Below, in pieces: positions 36,560 through 44,919 of a stretch of 64,000 nt of DNA (positions within the stretch are counted from its first letter, which is position 1; every line of letters begins with the position of its first letter). Below the pieces are notes generated by a model. The model did not search any database. It worked only from the letters and a program-made list of their open reading frames with translations, and was not told where the DNA came from. The position numbers and the translations under genes were made by a program. The DNA lies in contig NZ_FREV01000001.1 of NCBI RefSeq assembly GCF_900143545.1, positions 124,001 through 188,000 on the forward strand, given 5' to 3'. This DNA is from Loktanella sp. Alg231-35 (lineage in GTDB: Bacteria; Pseudomonadota; Alphaproteobacteria; Rhodobacterales; Rhodobacteraceae).

Positions 36560-37755
36560 TCTTATGGGCTGTCATAGCACTTGTCGGTATGGGCGCACTC
36601 GCTTGGGTGTTCCGGTTCGCGGGGCAATCTGTCACGGGCAATGCGCCCAAGTTCCGCGACATGCCCTATGGGGTTGCTTTCGGATATGTCTTGGGCGCTG
36701 CTGTTTTGCTGTGGTTGGTCTGGGCCTATACGCAAGGCCGTAGTTCTGATCAGGCGATTGCCAACAAATTCTTCTTCCTGCGTATCGCCATTGAAGGGTT
36801 CATCATCTTTGCGGTTGCCGCTTGGCTGTTCCGTATCCTTGGCCGAAGCCTTGGCACTGCGTGGAGCAAGAAGATGTTCCGCTCGATGCCGCTGACTGCA
36901 TCTTTCGGTATTCTGACCATCATCATTTATGCCATCTTCGCGATCTTTGCCGGGGCTATCGCGCCTTATGGGCAAGAACAGATCATCCCCGGTGTTGCGG
37001 CAAATATCGTGCCGGGCGGTGATCCAGCGCTGGGCGGGAACCCCGAATTCTACTTTGGTACAGACCAAATTGGCCGCGATATTCTAAGCCGCCTGATCTA
37101 TGGGGCGCAGAACACCGTGGGCATCGCCTTTGCGACGACGCTGCTGGCGTTCTTTATCGGCGGCACCCTAGGTTTCCTTGCGGCGACATTGGGGGGTTGG
37201 CTTGATCAGATATTGTCGCGCTTGGTTGATGTCTTGATGGCGATCCCATCGCTGATCTTTGCGCTGCTGTTGATGACCATTGCCAGCGTCTGGGCTCCGC
37301 AACTGGGCATTCCGCTGACCGTCTTCATGGTGATCATTATTGCCGTTATCGACAGCACACGCGTCTATCGTTTGGCCCGTGCTGTGGGTCAGAACATCGT
37401 GGTCATGGACTACATCGAAGCAGCGAAACTGCGTGGTGAAGGGCTTGGCTATCTGGTGTTCAAGGAAATCCTGCCCAATGCGACGGCACCATTGCTGGCC
37501 GAGTTTGGTTTGCGCTTCTGCTTTGTTTTCCTGACCATTGCTGCCCTGTCATTCCTTGGCGTGGGTATCCAGCCACCGCTGGCTGACTGGGGTACGATGG
37601 TGCGTGATCTAGGTGGTTTTGTGAACTACGCGCAATTTGCACCCTTGGCTGCAACTGCACCGCTGTTGGCGGCGGGTGCCATTGCATTGCTCACGGTTGC
37701 CGTGAACTTTGTGGTCGACTGGATGCTGCATAAATCCTCGGGGCTGAAAGAATGA
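36556..37755 (+). CDS. Peptide ABC transporter permease (DppC/OppC type) with extended N-terminus
   Basis: A 399-residue permease, about 100 residues longer than the usual DppC. The usual core begins near residue 112 (SFGILTIIIYAIFAIFAGAIAPYG, split), and FGTDQIGRDILSRLIYGA and the EAA loop YIEAAKLRGEG with EILPN follow. The extra N-terminal part contributes about three more hydrophobic segments (2-20, 38-60, 76-96). It is linked to its neighbours on both sides by 4-base ATGA overlaps. Confidence 0.9.
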   Translation: MILWAVIALVGMGALAWVFRFAGQSVTGNAPKFRDMPYGVAFGYVLGAAVLLWLVWAYTQGRSSDQAIANKFFFLRIAIEGFIIFAVAAWLFRILGRSLGTAWSKKMFRSMPLTASFGILTIIIYAIFAIFAGAIAPYGQEQIIPGVAANIVPGGDPALGGNPEFYFGTDQIGRDILSRLIYGAQNTVGIAFATTLLAFFIGGTLGFLAATLGGWLDQILSRLVDVLMAIPSLIFALLLMTIASVWAPQLGIPLTVFMVIIIAVIDSTRVYRLARAVGQNIVVMDYIEAAKLRGEGLGYLVFKEILPNATAPLLAEFGLRFCFVFLTIAALSFLGVGIQPPLADWGTMVRDLGGFVNYAQFAPLAATAPLLAAGAIALLTVAVNFVVDWMLHKSSGLKE

Positions 37756-39401
37756 CCGATCAACCGCTCGTCAAAATGCGCGATGTCTGGCTTGAGGGCC
37801 GCAGTGATGAATTGTGGAACCCGATTATCAATGGCGTCGATCTGACCCTGCAAAAGGGTGAAGTGCTCGGCTTAATCGGTGAATCCGGTGCGGGCAAATC
37901 CACGCTTGGTCTGGCCGCGATGGGGTATACTCGTGATGGTGTGCGTATCAGCAAGGGCTCGGTTGAATTCGACGGAATTGATCTGCTGACGGCATCTGCT
38001 GCGGTCAAACGTGAATTGCTGGGCAAGCGCATTGCCTATGTCGCCCAATCTGCCGCGGCGAGCTTCAACCCTGCACACAAGCTGATGGATCAGCATGTGG
38101 AAGGCCCGGTGCAGCACGGTGTCATGGGCCGTGGCGACAGCGAGGCTGACGGGATCGAGCTTTACCGCAAGCTGCGTCTGCCAAACCCTGATGAGATTGG
38201 TTTCCGCTATCCGCATCAGGTGTCAGGTGGCCAGTTGCAACGCTGCATGACGGCGATGGCCATGTCTTGCCGCCCAGATCTGATCATCTTTGATGAGCCG
38301 ACAACGGCGCTGGATGTGACAACCCAGATCGAAGTGCTCGCCTCGATCCGCGACATTGTTGAACAGTTTGACACGGCTGCGATCTATATCACCCACGATC
38401 TGGCTGTTGTGGCGCAGATGGCGGACACCATTAAGGTACTGCTGAAGGGTGATGAGGTTGAAACCGCCGATACCCGCACAATGCTTTCCGCTCCGACGCA
38501 GGAATACACCAAATCACTCTGGGCCGTGCGCAGCTTTGAACGGCCATTGAAACCAGCCGTCCAGACCGGTGCGGTTCCTGTTGTGAGTGTGCAGAACGTC
38601 GATGCCTCTTACGGTACAGTGCCTGTTTTGCACGATGTCAGTTTTGATATGCATGAAGGCCGCACTGTGGCCGTTGTGGGTGAAAGTGGATCGGGTAAAT
38701 CGACGACTGCGCGTTGCATCACCGGGCTTTTGCCGCCCAAGGCGGGGCAAATTCTGGTGAATGGCGAAGTAATGCCGCCGGATTATCGCAAACGGAACAA
38801 GGATCAACTGCGCCAGGTTCAGATGATCTATCAGATGGCTGACACCGCGCTGAACCCGCGCATGTCCATTGGTCAGATCATTGCGCGTCCGGTTGAATTC
38901 TATCTTGGACTGAAAGGCCGCGAACGGCGCAAGCGCGTGGACAGCCTGCTTGAACAGATCGAGCTTGAGCCGTCGCAGTATTATCACCGTCTGCCATCCG
39001 AGCTGTCGGGCGGCCAGAAACAGCGCATCGGGATCGCCCGCGCATTGGCGGCAGAGCCCAAGTTCATCATCTGTGACGAGGTGACATCCGCGCTGGATCA
39101 ACTTGTCGCTGAAGGCATTCTGCGACTATTGGCGCGATTGCAGGACGAACTGTCGCTTTCATATATGTTCATCACACATGATCTTGCGACCGTTCGGGCA
39201 ATCGCAGACGAGGTTGTGGTGATGAAGGATGGCCGTGTGGTCGAGCAAGGACCAAAGAAAGACATGTTCAAGCCACCGCACCACGCCTACACCGATCTGT
39301 TGCTATCATCGGTCCCCGAAATGGACCCTGATTGGCTGACTAATCTGCTCAATGAACGTGGAGTTGATAACATCGGCGACGCGGCAGTTGATAAGATGTA
39401 A
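37752..39401 (+). CDS. Peptide ABC transporter ATPase, two nucleotide-binding domains fused (DppD-DppF type)
   Basis: A 549-residue protein with two ABC domains in tandem. Domain 1 has [17 protein letters not shown] and [12 protein letters not shown]; domain 2 has [17 protein letters not shown] and [13 protein letters not shown]. Each ends in the HHAYT or EYTKSLW region typical of oligopeptide importers. Such fused ATPases occur in YejF-type systems. It energises uptake by the two permeases upstream; the binding protein gene follows after 75 bases. Confidence 0.93.
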   Translation: MTDQPLVKMRDVWLEGRSDELWNPIINGVDLTLQKGEVLGLIGESGAGKSTLGLAAMGYTRDGVRISKGSVEFDGIDLLTASAAVKRELLGKRIAYVAQSAAASFNPAHKLMDQHVEGPVQHGVMGRGDSEADGIELYRKLRLPNPDEIGFRYPHQVSGGQLQRCMTAMAMSCRPDLIIFDEPTTALDVTTQIEVLASIRDIVEQFDTAAIYITHDLAVVAQMADTIKVLLKGDEVETADTRTMLSAPTQEYTKSLWAVRSFERPLKPAVQTGAVPVVSVQNVDASYGTVPVLHDVSFDMHEGRTVAVVGESGSGKSTTARCITGLLPPKAGQILVNGEVMPPDYRKRNKDQLRQVQMIYQMADTALNPRMSIGQIIARPVEFYLGLKGRERRKRVDSLLEQIELEPSQYYHRLPSELSGGQKQRIGIARALAAEPKFIICDEVTSALDQLVAEGILRLLARLQDELSLSYMFITHDLATVRAIADEVVVMKDGRVVEQGPKKDMFKPPHHAYTDLLLSSVPEMDPDWLTNLLNERGVDNIGDAAVDKM

Positions 39402-39476
39402 AACGAATCGCCTGATTGGTGATCCAGATAACCGGGCGAAGAACGCCTGTTCCAAAAAACTAGGGAGAACGAAAAT

Positions 39477-41027
39477 ATGCATGGAATTAGTAGACGCGGT
39501 TTATTGAAAACAGGTGCGGCGGCTGGTGTGCTTGGCCTGACGGGTATGCCCCTGCGCGCCCAAACACGTGGTGGCAAGCTGACAGCGGGTCTGTCCGGCG
39601 CCAACACATCCGATAGCTGGGATGGCCGGACACACTCTGACCTTTTCATGATTGCATCGGCGCAAGGTGCTGTTTTTGACGGCCTGACGGAAATTGCCGC
39701 TGATGGATCGCTCAAGGGTGAATTGGCCGAAAGCTGGGAAGCCTCAGCCGATGCCAAGACATGGACATTCAACCTGCGCCAGGGCGTGACGTTCCACAAC
39801 GGCAAGTCCTTTGGTGCGGATGATGTGATTGAATCGTTGCAACTGCACGTGGCCGAGGGCGCGAAATCTGCCGCACAGCCGATCGTTGCCGCGATCACAG
39901 AGATGACAAAGATTACGGACAGTCAGGTGCAGTTCACGCTGGCATCGGGCAACGCCGACTTCCCGTATCTGATGTCTGACTATCACCTTCTGATGTATCC
40001 AGCTGGTCAAACAGAAGAGGCGATTGCCCAAGGCATCGGCACAGGCCTTTATCAGGTCCAGTCATTCGATCCCGGTGTGCGCATGGTCGCTACACGGTAT
40101 CCAGACCACTATAAGGGCGACAGCGCCGGTTTCTTTGACGAGATCGAATACATCGCCATCAACGACAACACCGCGCGTATGAATGCGCTGATGACCGGTC
40201 AGGTTGATGCGGTTAACCGGATCGACTTTAAAACCGAAGCGCTGCTGCGGGCGAACCCTGCATTGCGTATTCAGGAAGTAACCGGGAACCAGCAGTACAC
40301 ATTCCCGATGCTGACAGACACCGCGCCGTTCAACGATGTGAATGTCCGTCGTGCGCTGAAGTACGGCATCAATCGTCAGGAAATGGTCGACAAAATCCTG
40401 CTTGGTCACGGTGCTGTTGGCAACGACACGCCAATTGGCCCAGCAAACCAGTACTACGCCGCTGACATGGAGCAGCTGGAGTATGACCCGGATCAGGCCA
40501 AGTTCTACCTGCAGCAGGCGGGTCTCGACAGTCTCGACATCGACCTGTCCGCATCCAACGCAGCGTTCGAAGGTGCGGTTGATGCGGCGCAACTGTTCCA
40601 AGCCTCTGCGTCTGCGGGTGGTATCAATATCAACGTGGTACAAGAACCATCTGATGGTTACTGGTCCAACGTCTGGCTGAAAAAGCCATTCTGTGCGTGT
40701 TATTGGTCTGGTCGTGCAACCGAAGACTGGATGTTCTCAACAGCCTATGAGGCTGGTGTTCCTTGGAACGACAGCCAGTGGGACGAGACCGACAGCGCCC
40801 GCTTCCAAGAACTGCTGCTGACCGCGCGTGCGGAACTCGACAGTGATAAGCGTCGCGATCAATACACCGAAATGCAGCAGATCCTGCGTGACGATGGCGG
40901 CGTTCTGGTGCCGATGTTTGCCAACTACGTGCAGGCCGTGAACAACCGGATCTCGTCACCTGATACCGTGGGTAACCTCTGGCAGATGGACAACGCCCGC
41001 ATGGCCGAGCGTTGGTCTGTAGCGTAA
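39477..41027 (+). CDS. Peptide ABC transporter substrate-binding protein (family 5), Tat-exported
   Basis: A 516-residue periplasmic binding protein of the SBP_bac_5 family. The Tat leader reads SRRGLLKTGAAAGVLGLTG and ends near LRAQ-T. The body has DGLTEIAADGSLKGELAESWE, TWTFNLRQGVTFHNGKSF and VRRALKYGINRQEMV, all family marks. It delivers peptides or similar solutes to the permeases encoded upstream. AGGGAG precedes the ATG. Coming last in the operon is less common than first. Confidence 0.93.
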   Translation: MHGISRRGLLKTGAAAGVLGLTGMPLRAQTRGGKLTAGLSGANTSDSWDGRTHSDLFMIASAQGAVFDGLTEIAADGSLKGELAESWEASADAKTWTFNLRQGVTFHNGKSFGADDVIESLQLHVAEGAKSAAQPIVAAITEMTKITDSQVQFTLASGNADFPYLMSDYHLLMYPAGQTEEAIAQGIGTGLYQVQSFDPGVRMVATRYPDHYKGDSAGFFDEIEYIAINDNTARMNALMTGQVDAVNRIDFKTEALLRANPALRIQEVTGNQQYTFPMLTDTAPFNDVNVRRALKYGINRQEMVDKILLGHGAVGNDTPIGPANQYYAADMEQLEYDPDQAKFYLQQAGLDSLDIDLSASNAAFEGAVDAAQLFQASASAGGININVVQEPSDGYWSNVWLKKPFCACYWSGRATEDWMFSTAYEAGVPWNDSQWDETDSARFQELLLTARAELDSDKRRDQYTEMQQILRDDGGVLVPMFANYVQAVNNRISSPDTVGNLWQMDNARMAERWSVA

Positions 41028-41047
41028 GATTGATCACATAAGACGAC

Positions 41048-41076
41048 GACGCCCCGCCGGTCTCCGGTGGGGCGTC
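41048..41076 (+). terminator. Intrinsic terminator of the peptide ABC operon
   Basis: A 13-bp GC-rich stem (GACGCCCCGCCGG / CCGGTGGGGCGTC, one G-U pair) with a three-base loop, followed by TGCATTTT. It lies 20 bases after the binding-protein stop codon. Confidence 0.85.
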
Positions 41077-41218
41077 TGCATTTTGAAGAGGTGGCAATCC
41101 GCCTATTGAACAAGTTGTGAACGGGTTGTTTCAACCTGGTTCACTGGCTCACAGACATAAGATTTCGACATGGCGATCCTTCATCTTGGGGATTGCATTG
41201 AACGAATAGGAAGCACTT

Positions 41219-41899
41219 ATGTCTTACACTGTCTTGCGCAAAATCATGCATGTCAGCGCAATCGCGCTGATCGTCACAACTGCTGGTGGCGCGGGTGTCA
41301 TGCTCACAGCCGATGCCGCCTATGCCGAGCGCGGCGGCAACGGAAATGGCAACGGAAATGGCAATGGTGGTGGCAATGGTGGTGGCAATGGCAACGGTCG
41401 CAACAACGATCGCGATAGTGCGGGCAGCAGCAATGGCAATGGTCGCGACAATGCTGGCAATGCAAATCGCAACAGAAACAACGGAAATGGCAACGGTCGC
41501 GGCGCGATAGCAAGCGAACTTAGGGGATTGAACGCGGCCCATGCCAACCAGCGCGCCATGGAGAATGCATCACCCAACAGCATGCCCGGCAGGCTTTACG
41601 CGTATCAAGTTGAACAGCAGGACATCGAAGCGGGGATTGAAGGTGCCGAAGCTGATGAGCGCATAGCGCAGGCGGAATATGACCGTCTTATTGGCCTGTC
41701 CGAAGATGAGATTGCCGCAGAGTTCCCTGATGGGGGCTACGAAGACGCCCTCACTGTTGCAGCCAACGACTTGTTGACTGCGCAAGGAAATACTGATGCG
41801 GCGCAGGAACGCGAGAATGAGAGCCTGATGGTGCTAACTGGTGGGCGTACCCTAAGTGAGGATGCTCTTGCAGAGCTCAATCGCTTGTTAGGCCTCTGA
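41219..41899 (+). CDS. Secreted Gly/Asn-rich low-complexity protein, function unknown
   Basis: A 226-residue protein that I do not recognise. Residues 1-36 form a signal peptide (IALIVTT..., cleavage after AYA). Residues 39-95 are almost only Gly and Asn with Arg/Asp, built from GN dipeptides (NGNGNGNGNGGGNGGGNGNG) encoded by GGC/AAY codon repeats. Residues 97-226 form an acidic, helix-prone domain without cysteine, ending [22 protein letters not shown] precedes the ATG. It stands alone, with a terminator before it and the rimP promoter after it. A surface, matrix or envelope-spacer role is conceivable. Confidence 0.75.
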   Translation: MSYTVLRKIMHVSAIALIVTTAGGAGVMLTADAAYAERGGNGNGNGNGNGGGNGGGNGNGRNNDRDSAGSSNGNGRDNAGNANRNRNNGNGNGRGAIASELRGLNAAHANQRAMENASPNSMPGRLYAYQVEQQDIEAGIEGAEADERIAQAEYDRLIGLSEDEIAAEFPDGGYEDALTVAANDLLTAQGNTDAAQERENESLMVLTGGRTLSEDALAELNRLLGL

Positions 41900-41942
41900 C
41901 ACTCACGTTCTTTGGAGCAAGCTGCCAATGGTGGCTTGCCCC

Positions 41943-41971
41943 TTGCACCTTCCCCCACCTTCTACTATATC
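41943..41971 (+). promoter_or_regulatory. rimP: Candidate promoter of the rimP-nusA-ylxR-infB operon
   Basis: TTGCAC (41943-41948), 17 bases, TATATC (41966-41971). Transcription would start near 41978, giving a leader of about 97 bases before rimP that contains an intrinsic terminator. By-eye assignment. Confidence 0.5.
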
Positions 41972-42022
41972 ATCGACAACAGCGGCATCTGGCTTCCACC
42001 CCCAGACACCACCGAAATTCAC

Positions 42023-42046
42023 AACGGGCCGCGCGCCCGTTTTTTT
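42023..42046 (+). terminator. Intrinsic terminator in the rimP leader (possible attenuator)
   Basis: AACGGGC (42023-42029), a five-base loop, GCCCGTT (42035-42041), then T residues through 42046. The stem is 7 bp and G+C-rich, with a good U-tract. It lies downstream of the candidate rimP promoter and only 28 bases before the rimP start, so it either ends transcripts from the Gly/Asn-rich gene or attenuates the rimP operon. Confidence 0.75.
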
Positions 42047-42074
42047 GTGTCCGAATGATAAGTCGGAAAGTATG

Positions 42075-42650
42075 ATGAACGACCTGATCGCCAAAGCGGC
42101 CATTGACCGCCGCATCGCTGAAATTATTACCCCAGTTGTCGAGGACATGGGGTTCGAAGTTGTGCGCGTCCGACTGATGTCGGGCAAGGAAAGCATCTTG
42201 CAGATCATGGTGCAGCGCCCAGATGGCCAGATTGAGGTTGATGAATGTGGTCAGGTTTCGACCGCACTCAGCGCCGTGCTGGATGTCGAAGACCCTATTC
42301 TGGATGTCTATAACCTCGAAGTGTCCAGCCCCGGTATCGACCGCCCGCTCACACGGATGAAAGATTTCGATCAGTGGGAAGGCTTTGAAGCCAAGATCGA
42401 AACTGATGAGCTGATTGATGGCCGCCGCCGCTTTAAGGGCCAGTTGGCTGGCACCGAAGGCGATGAGGTTTTGATCGAAATCGCTGAAGGCACGATTGGC
42501 CTCAAATTTGAATGGCTGTCAGACGCCAAATTGGTCCTGACAGATGAGTTGATCCGCGACGTATTGCGCGGACGCAAAGATGCGGGTCAGATTGACGAGA
42601 CCCAGTTTGATGAAATCGAAACCATCATTGATGGCGAGGAGAACACTTAA
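42075..42650 (+). CDS. rimP: Ribosome maturation factor RimP
   Basis: A 191-residue RimP, needed for 30S subunit maturation. It begins [30 protein letters not shown] (split), then [21 protein letters not shown] and [18 protein letters not shown], which are conserved in the family. GGAAAG precedes two ATGs at 42072 and 42075; the second has the better spacing and family N-terminus. A longer reading from 41928 would run through the leader terminator and is rejected. The TAA overlaps the nusA ATG (TAATG). Confidence 0.95.
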   Translation: MNDLIAKAAIDRRIAEIITPVVEDMGFEVVRVRLMSGKESILQIMVQRPDGQIEVDECGQVSTALSAVLDVEDPILDVYNLEVSSPGIDRPLTRMKDFDQWEGFEAKIETDELIDGRRRFKGQLAGTEGDEVLIEIAEGTIGLKFEWLSDAKLVLTDELIRDVLRGRKDAGQIDETQFDEIETIIDGEENT

Positions 42651-44263
42651 TGGCATACACATCCGCCAACCAGTTGGAGCTTTTGCAAACAGCAGAGGCC
42701 GTGGCCCGCGAAAAGAACATCGAGCCCGGGCTTGTTGTGGAAGCGATGGAAGAATCGCTCGCCCGTGCGGCGAAGTCTCGCTATGGGGCCGAGATGGACA
42801 TTCGTGTCGCCATCGACCGCAAGACCGGTAAGGCGACGTTTACGCGTGTGCGGACTGTCGTCGAGGAAGAAGAGCTTGAGAACTATCAGGCGGAGTTTAC
42901 CGTCGCGCAGGCCAAAGAGTACATGGAAGACCCAGAGGTCGGCCAGCAATTCATCGAAGAAGTGCCCCCGGTTGAGCTGGGCCGGATTGCCGCACAGTCC
43001 GCCAAGCAGGTCATCCTGCAAAAGGTCCGCGAAGCCGAACGTGACAAGCAGTACGAAGAATTCAAGGATCGCGCTGGCACGATCATCAACGCGCTGGTCA
43101 AGCGTGAAGAATACGGCAATGTCATTGTTGACGTCGGCGCTGGTGAGGCCGTTCTGCGTCGCAACGAAAAGATCGGTCGCGAGGCTTATCGCCCGAATGA
43201 CCGCATCCGTTGTTTCATCAAGGAAGTGCGCCGCGAACAGCGTGGCCCGCAGATTTTCCTGAGCCGCACAGCGCCTGAGTTCATGGCCGAACTGTTCAAA
43301 ATGGAAGTGCCCGAGATTTACGAAGGTATCATCGAAATCAAGGCCGTCGCCCGTGATCCCGGTTCGCGTGCGAAGATTGCTGTGATTTCCTATGACGGTT
43401 CCATCGACCCGGTCGGTGCCTGTGTCGGTATGCGTGGTTCGCGCGTTCAGGCCGTTGTGAATGAATTGCAAGGCGAGAAGATTGATATCATTCCGTGGAA
43501 TGAAGATATGCCGACGTTCCTTGTGAACGCGTTGCAGCCTGCTGAGGTGTCCAAGGTCGTTCTGGACGAAGAAGCTGGTAAGATCGAAGTCGTTGTTCCA
43601 GAAGAGCAACTGTCGCTGGCCATTGGCCGCCGCGGCCAGAACGTGCGTCTTGCGTCACAGCTGACCGGCCTCGACATCGACATCATGACCGAGGAAGAAG
43701 AGAGCAAGCGTCGTCAGGCCGAGTTCGAACTGCGCACGAAATTGTTCATGGATACCCTTGATCTGGACGAATTCTTTGCCCAACTTCTAGTTTCAGAAGG
43801 GTTCACGAACCTGGAAGAAGTCGCCTACGTCGAACTTGACGAACTTTTGGTCATCGAAGGCGTAGACGAAGGTACGGCTGGCGAATTGCAGGCCCGTGCG
43901 CGTGACTATCTGGAAGCCGAAGCCAAGAAAGCCATGGAAGCGGCCCGCGCATTGGGTGTCGAAGACAGCCTTGCGAATTTCGAAGGTCTGACACCTGCGA
44001 TGCTTGAGGCGCTGGGTAAAGATGGCGTGAAAACGCTGGAAGACTTTGCAACCTGTGCTGACTGGGAGCTGGCCGGTGGGTGGACCACGGTTGATGGCGA
44101 GCGCACCAAGGACGACGGTGTGCTTGAGCCGTTTGATGTCTCTTTGGAAGAGGCACAAAATATGGTCATGACCGCCCGCGTTATGCTGGGCTGGGTTGAT
44201 CCCGCCGATCTTGAGCCCGACGTCGAGGAAGACGAAGAGCTGACCGAGGAGGCTGAGGCCTGA
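42650..44263 (+). CDS. nusA: Transcription elongation/termination factor NusA
   Basis: A 537-residue NusA. The N-terminal RNA polymerase-binding domain (1-125) is followed by S1 (IVDVGAGEAVLRRNEKI), KH1 (VGACVGMRGSRVQAVVNEL) and KH2 (LAIGRRGQNVRLASQLTG), then C-terminal helix-hairpin-helix acidic repeats and an acidic tail. NusA promotes pausing, intrinsic termination and, with other Nus factors, antitermination. NusA is known to feed back on its own operon in E. coli, which bears on the terminator found in the leader. Confidence 0.97.
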   Translation: MAYTSANQLELLQTAEAVAREKNIEPGLVVEAMEESLARAAKSRYGAEMDIRVAIDRKTGKATFTRVRTVVEEEELENYQAEFTVAQAKEYMEDPEVGQQFIEEVPPVELGRIAAQSAKQVILQKVREAERDKQYEEFKDRAGTIINALVKREEYGNVIVDVGAGEAVLRRNEKIGREAYRPNDRIRCFIKEVRREQRGPQIFLSRTAPEFMAELFKMEVPEIYEGIIEIKAVARDPGSRAKIAVISYDGSIDPVGACVGMRGSRVQAVVNELQGEKIDIIPWNEDMPTFLVNALQPAEVSKVVLDEEAGKIEVVVPEEQLSLAIGRRGQNVRLASQLTGLDIDIMTEEEESKRRQAEFELRTKLFMDTLDLDEFFAQLLVSEGFTNLEEVAYVELDELLVIEGVDEGTAGELQARARDYLEAEAKKAMEAARALGVEDSLANFEGLTPAMLEALGKDGVKTLEDFATCADWELAGGWTTVDGERTKDDGVLEPFDVSLEEAQNMVMTARVMLGWVDPADLEPDVEEDEELTEEAEA

Positions 44264-44274
44264 TTTCAGGCCTC
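44255..44274 (+). other. 8-bp hairpin across the nusA stop codon
   Basis: GAGGCCTG-ATTT-CAGGCCTC. The TGA of nusA (44261-44263) lies at the stem/loop boundary. There is no T-tract, so it is not a standard terminator. It could slow read-through, protect mRNA ends after processing, or be chance in GC-rich sequence. Confidence 0.4.
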
Positions 44275-44286
44275 TGAGGTTCGCAG

Positions 44287-44919
44287 ATGGCGCGTGGTGG
44301 CCATAACAAAGACCGGGGCGATGCGGAACGTAAATGCATCGTCACCGGTGGGGTACAGCCAAAGGCTGGGCTGATCCGCTTTATTGTGGGGCCGGATAAT
44401 CAGGTTGTGCCTGATATCTTGGGCAAGCTGCCGGGCCGGGGCATGTATGTGACCGCTGACCGCAAGGCGCTTGAAGAAGCGAAGAAGGGTCAGTTCTCAC
44501 GGTCGGCCAAGCAGGCAGTGACTGTACCTGATGGTCTGGCGGACGAAGTTGAACGCCAACTGGCCCGCCGCACCGTCGATCTGATCGCGTTGACCCGGAA
44601 ATCGGGGCGTGCGGTTTGCGGATTTGAGAAGGTAAAGGGCTGGCTTGCCGGTGGTGAGCGGGTCCGTGTTCTGGTTCAGGCCTCTGACGGGTCCGAGCGG
44701 GGCAAAACAAAACTATGGACCCCCGAAGGGGCCCGATATTTCGGCTGTTTGACGGCGCAGGAATTGGGTTTGGCATTTGGGCGGCAAAGTGTGATACATG
44801 GCGCGCTTGCGACTGGTGGACTCAGCAATCGTGTTGTAGACGAAGCCACAAAGCTACGCGGTTTGCGCGAAACGAACGGGGGCGATGCGGCCTCCGGGAA
44901 GGATAAAGAAGCTAAATGA
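44287..44919 (+). CDS. YlxR (DUF448) RNA-binding protein fused to an L7Ae-like domain
   Basis: A 210-residue protein. Residues about 10-90 are YlxR/DUF448 ([21 protein letters not shown] and [12 protein letters not shown]), a small nucleic-acid-binding fold that in Firmicutes is a separate gene between nusA and infB. Residues about 95-180 resemble the L7Ae/YlxQ fold ([20 protein letters not shown], with [12 protein letters not shown]). In alphaproteobacteria this fused form is common. Its role is thought to lie in RNA or ribosome handling. It is coupled to infB by an ATGA overlap. Confidence 0.85.
   Translation: MARGGHNKDRGDAERKCIVTGGVQPKAGLIRFIVGPDNQVVPDILGKLPGRGMYVTADRKALEEAKKGQFSRSAKQAVTVPDGLADEVERQLARRTVDLIALTRKSGRAVCGFEKVKGWLAGGERVRVLVQASDGSERGKTKLWTPEGARYFGCLTAQELGLAFGRQSVIHGALATGGLSNRVVDEATKLRGLRETNGGDAASGKDKEAK

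Noticed and set aside
41346-41406. The GGCAAY repeat as a CRISPR or tandem DNA repeat element
   Set aside because: Units are 6-9 bases, in frame and inside a coding sequence, with no spacers.
41320-41583. Pro/Leu- or His/Cys-repeat proteins on the opposite strand of the Gly/Asn gene
   Set aside because: Repeats in any frame or strand of a simple-sequence tract give such readings; the plus-strand frame alone has a signal peptide and ribosome binding site.
42647-43609. 320-codon minus-strand frame inside nusA
   Set aside because: Antisense to a clear NusA; no ribosome binding site or family match.
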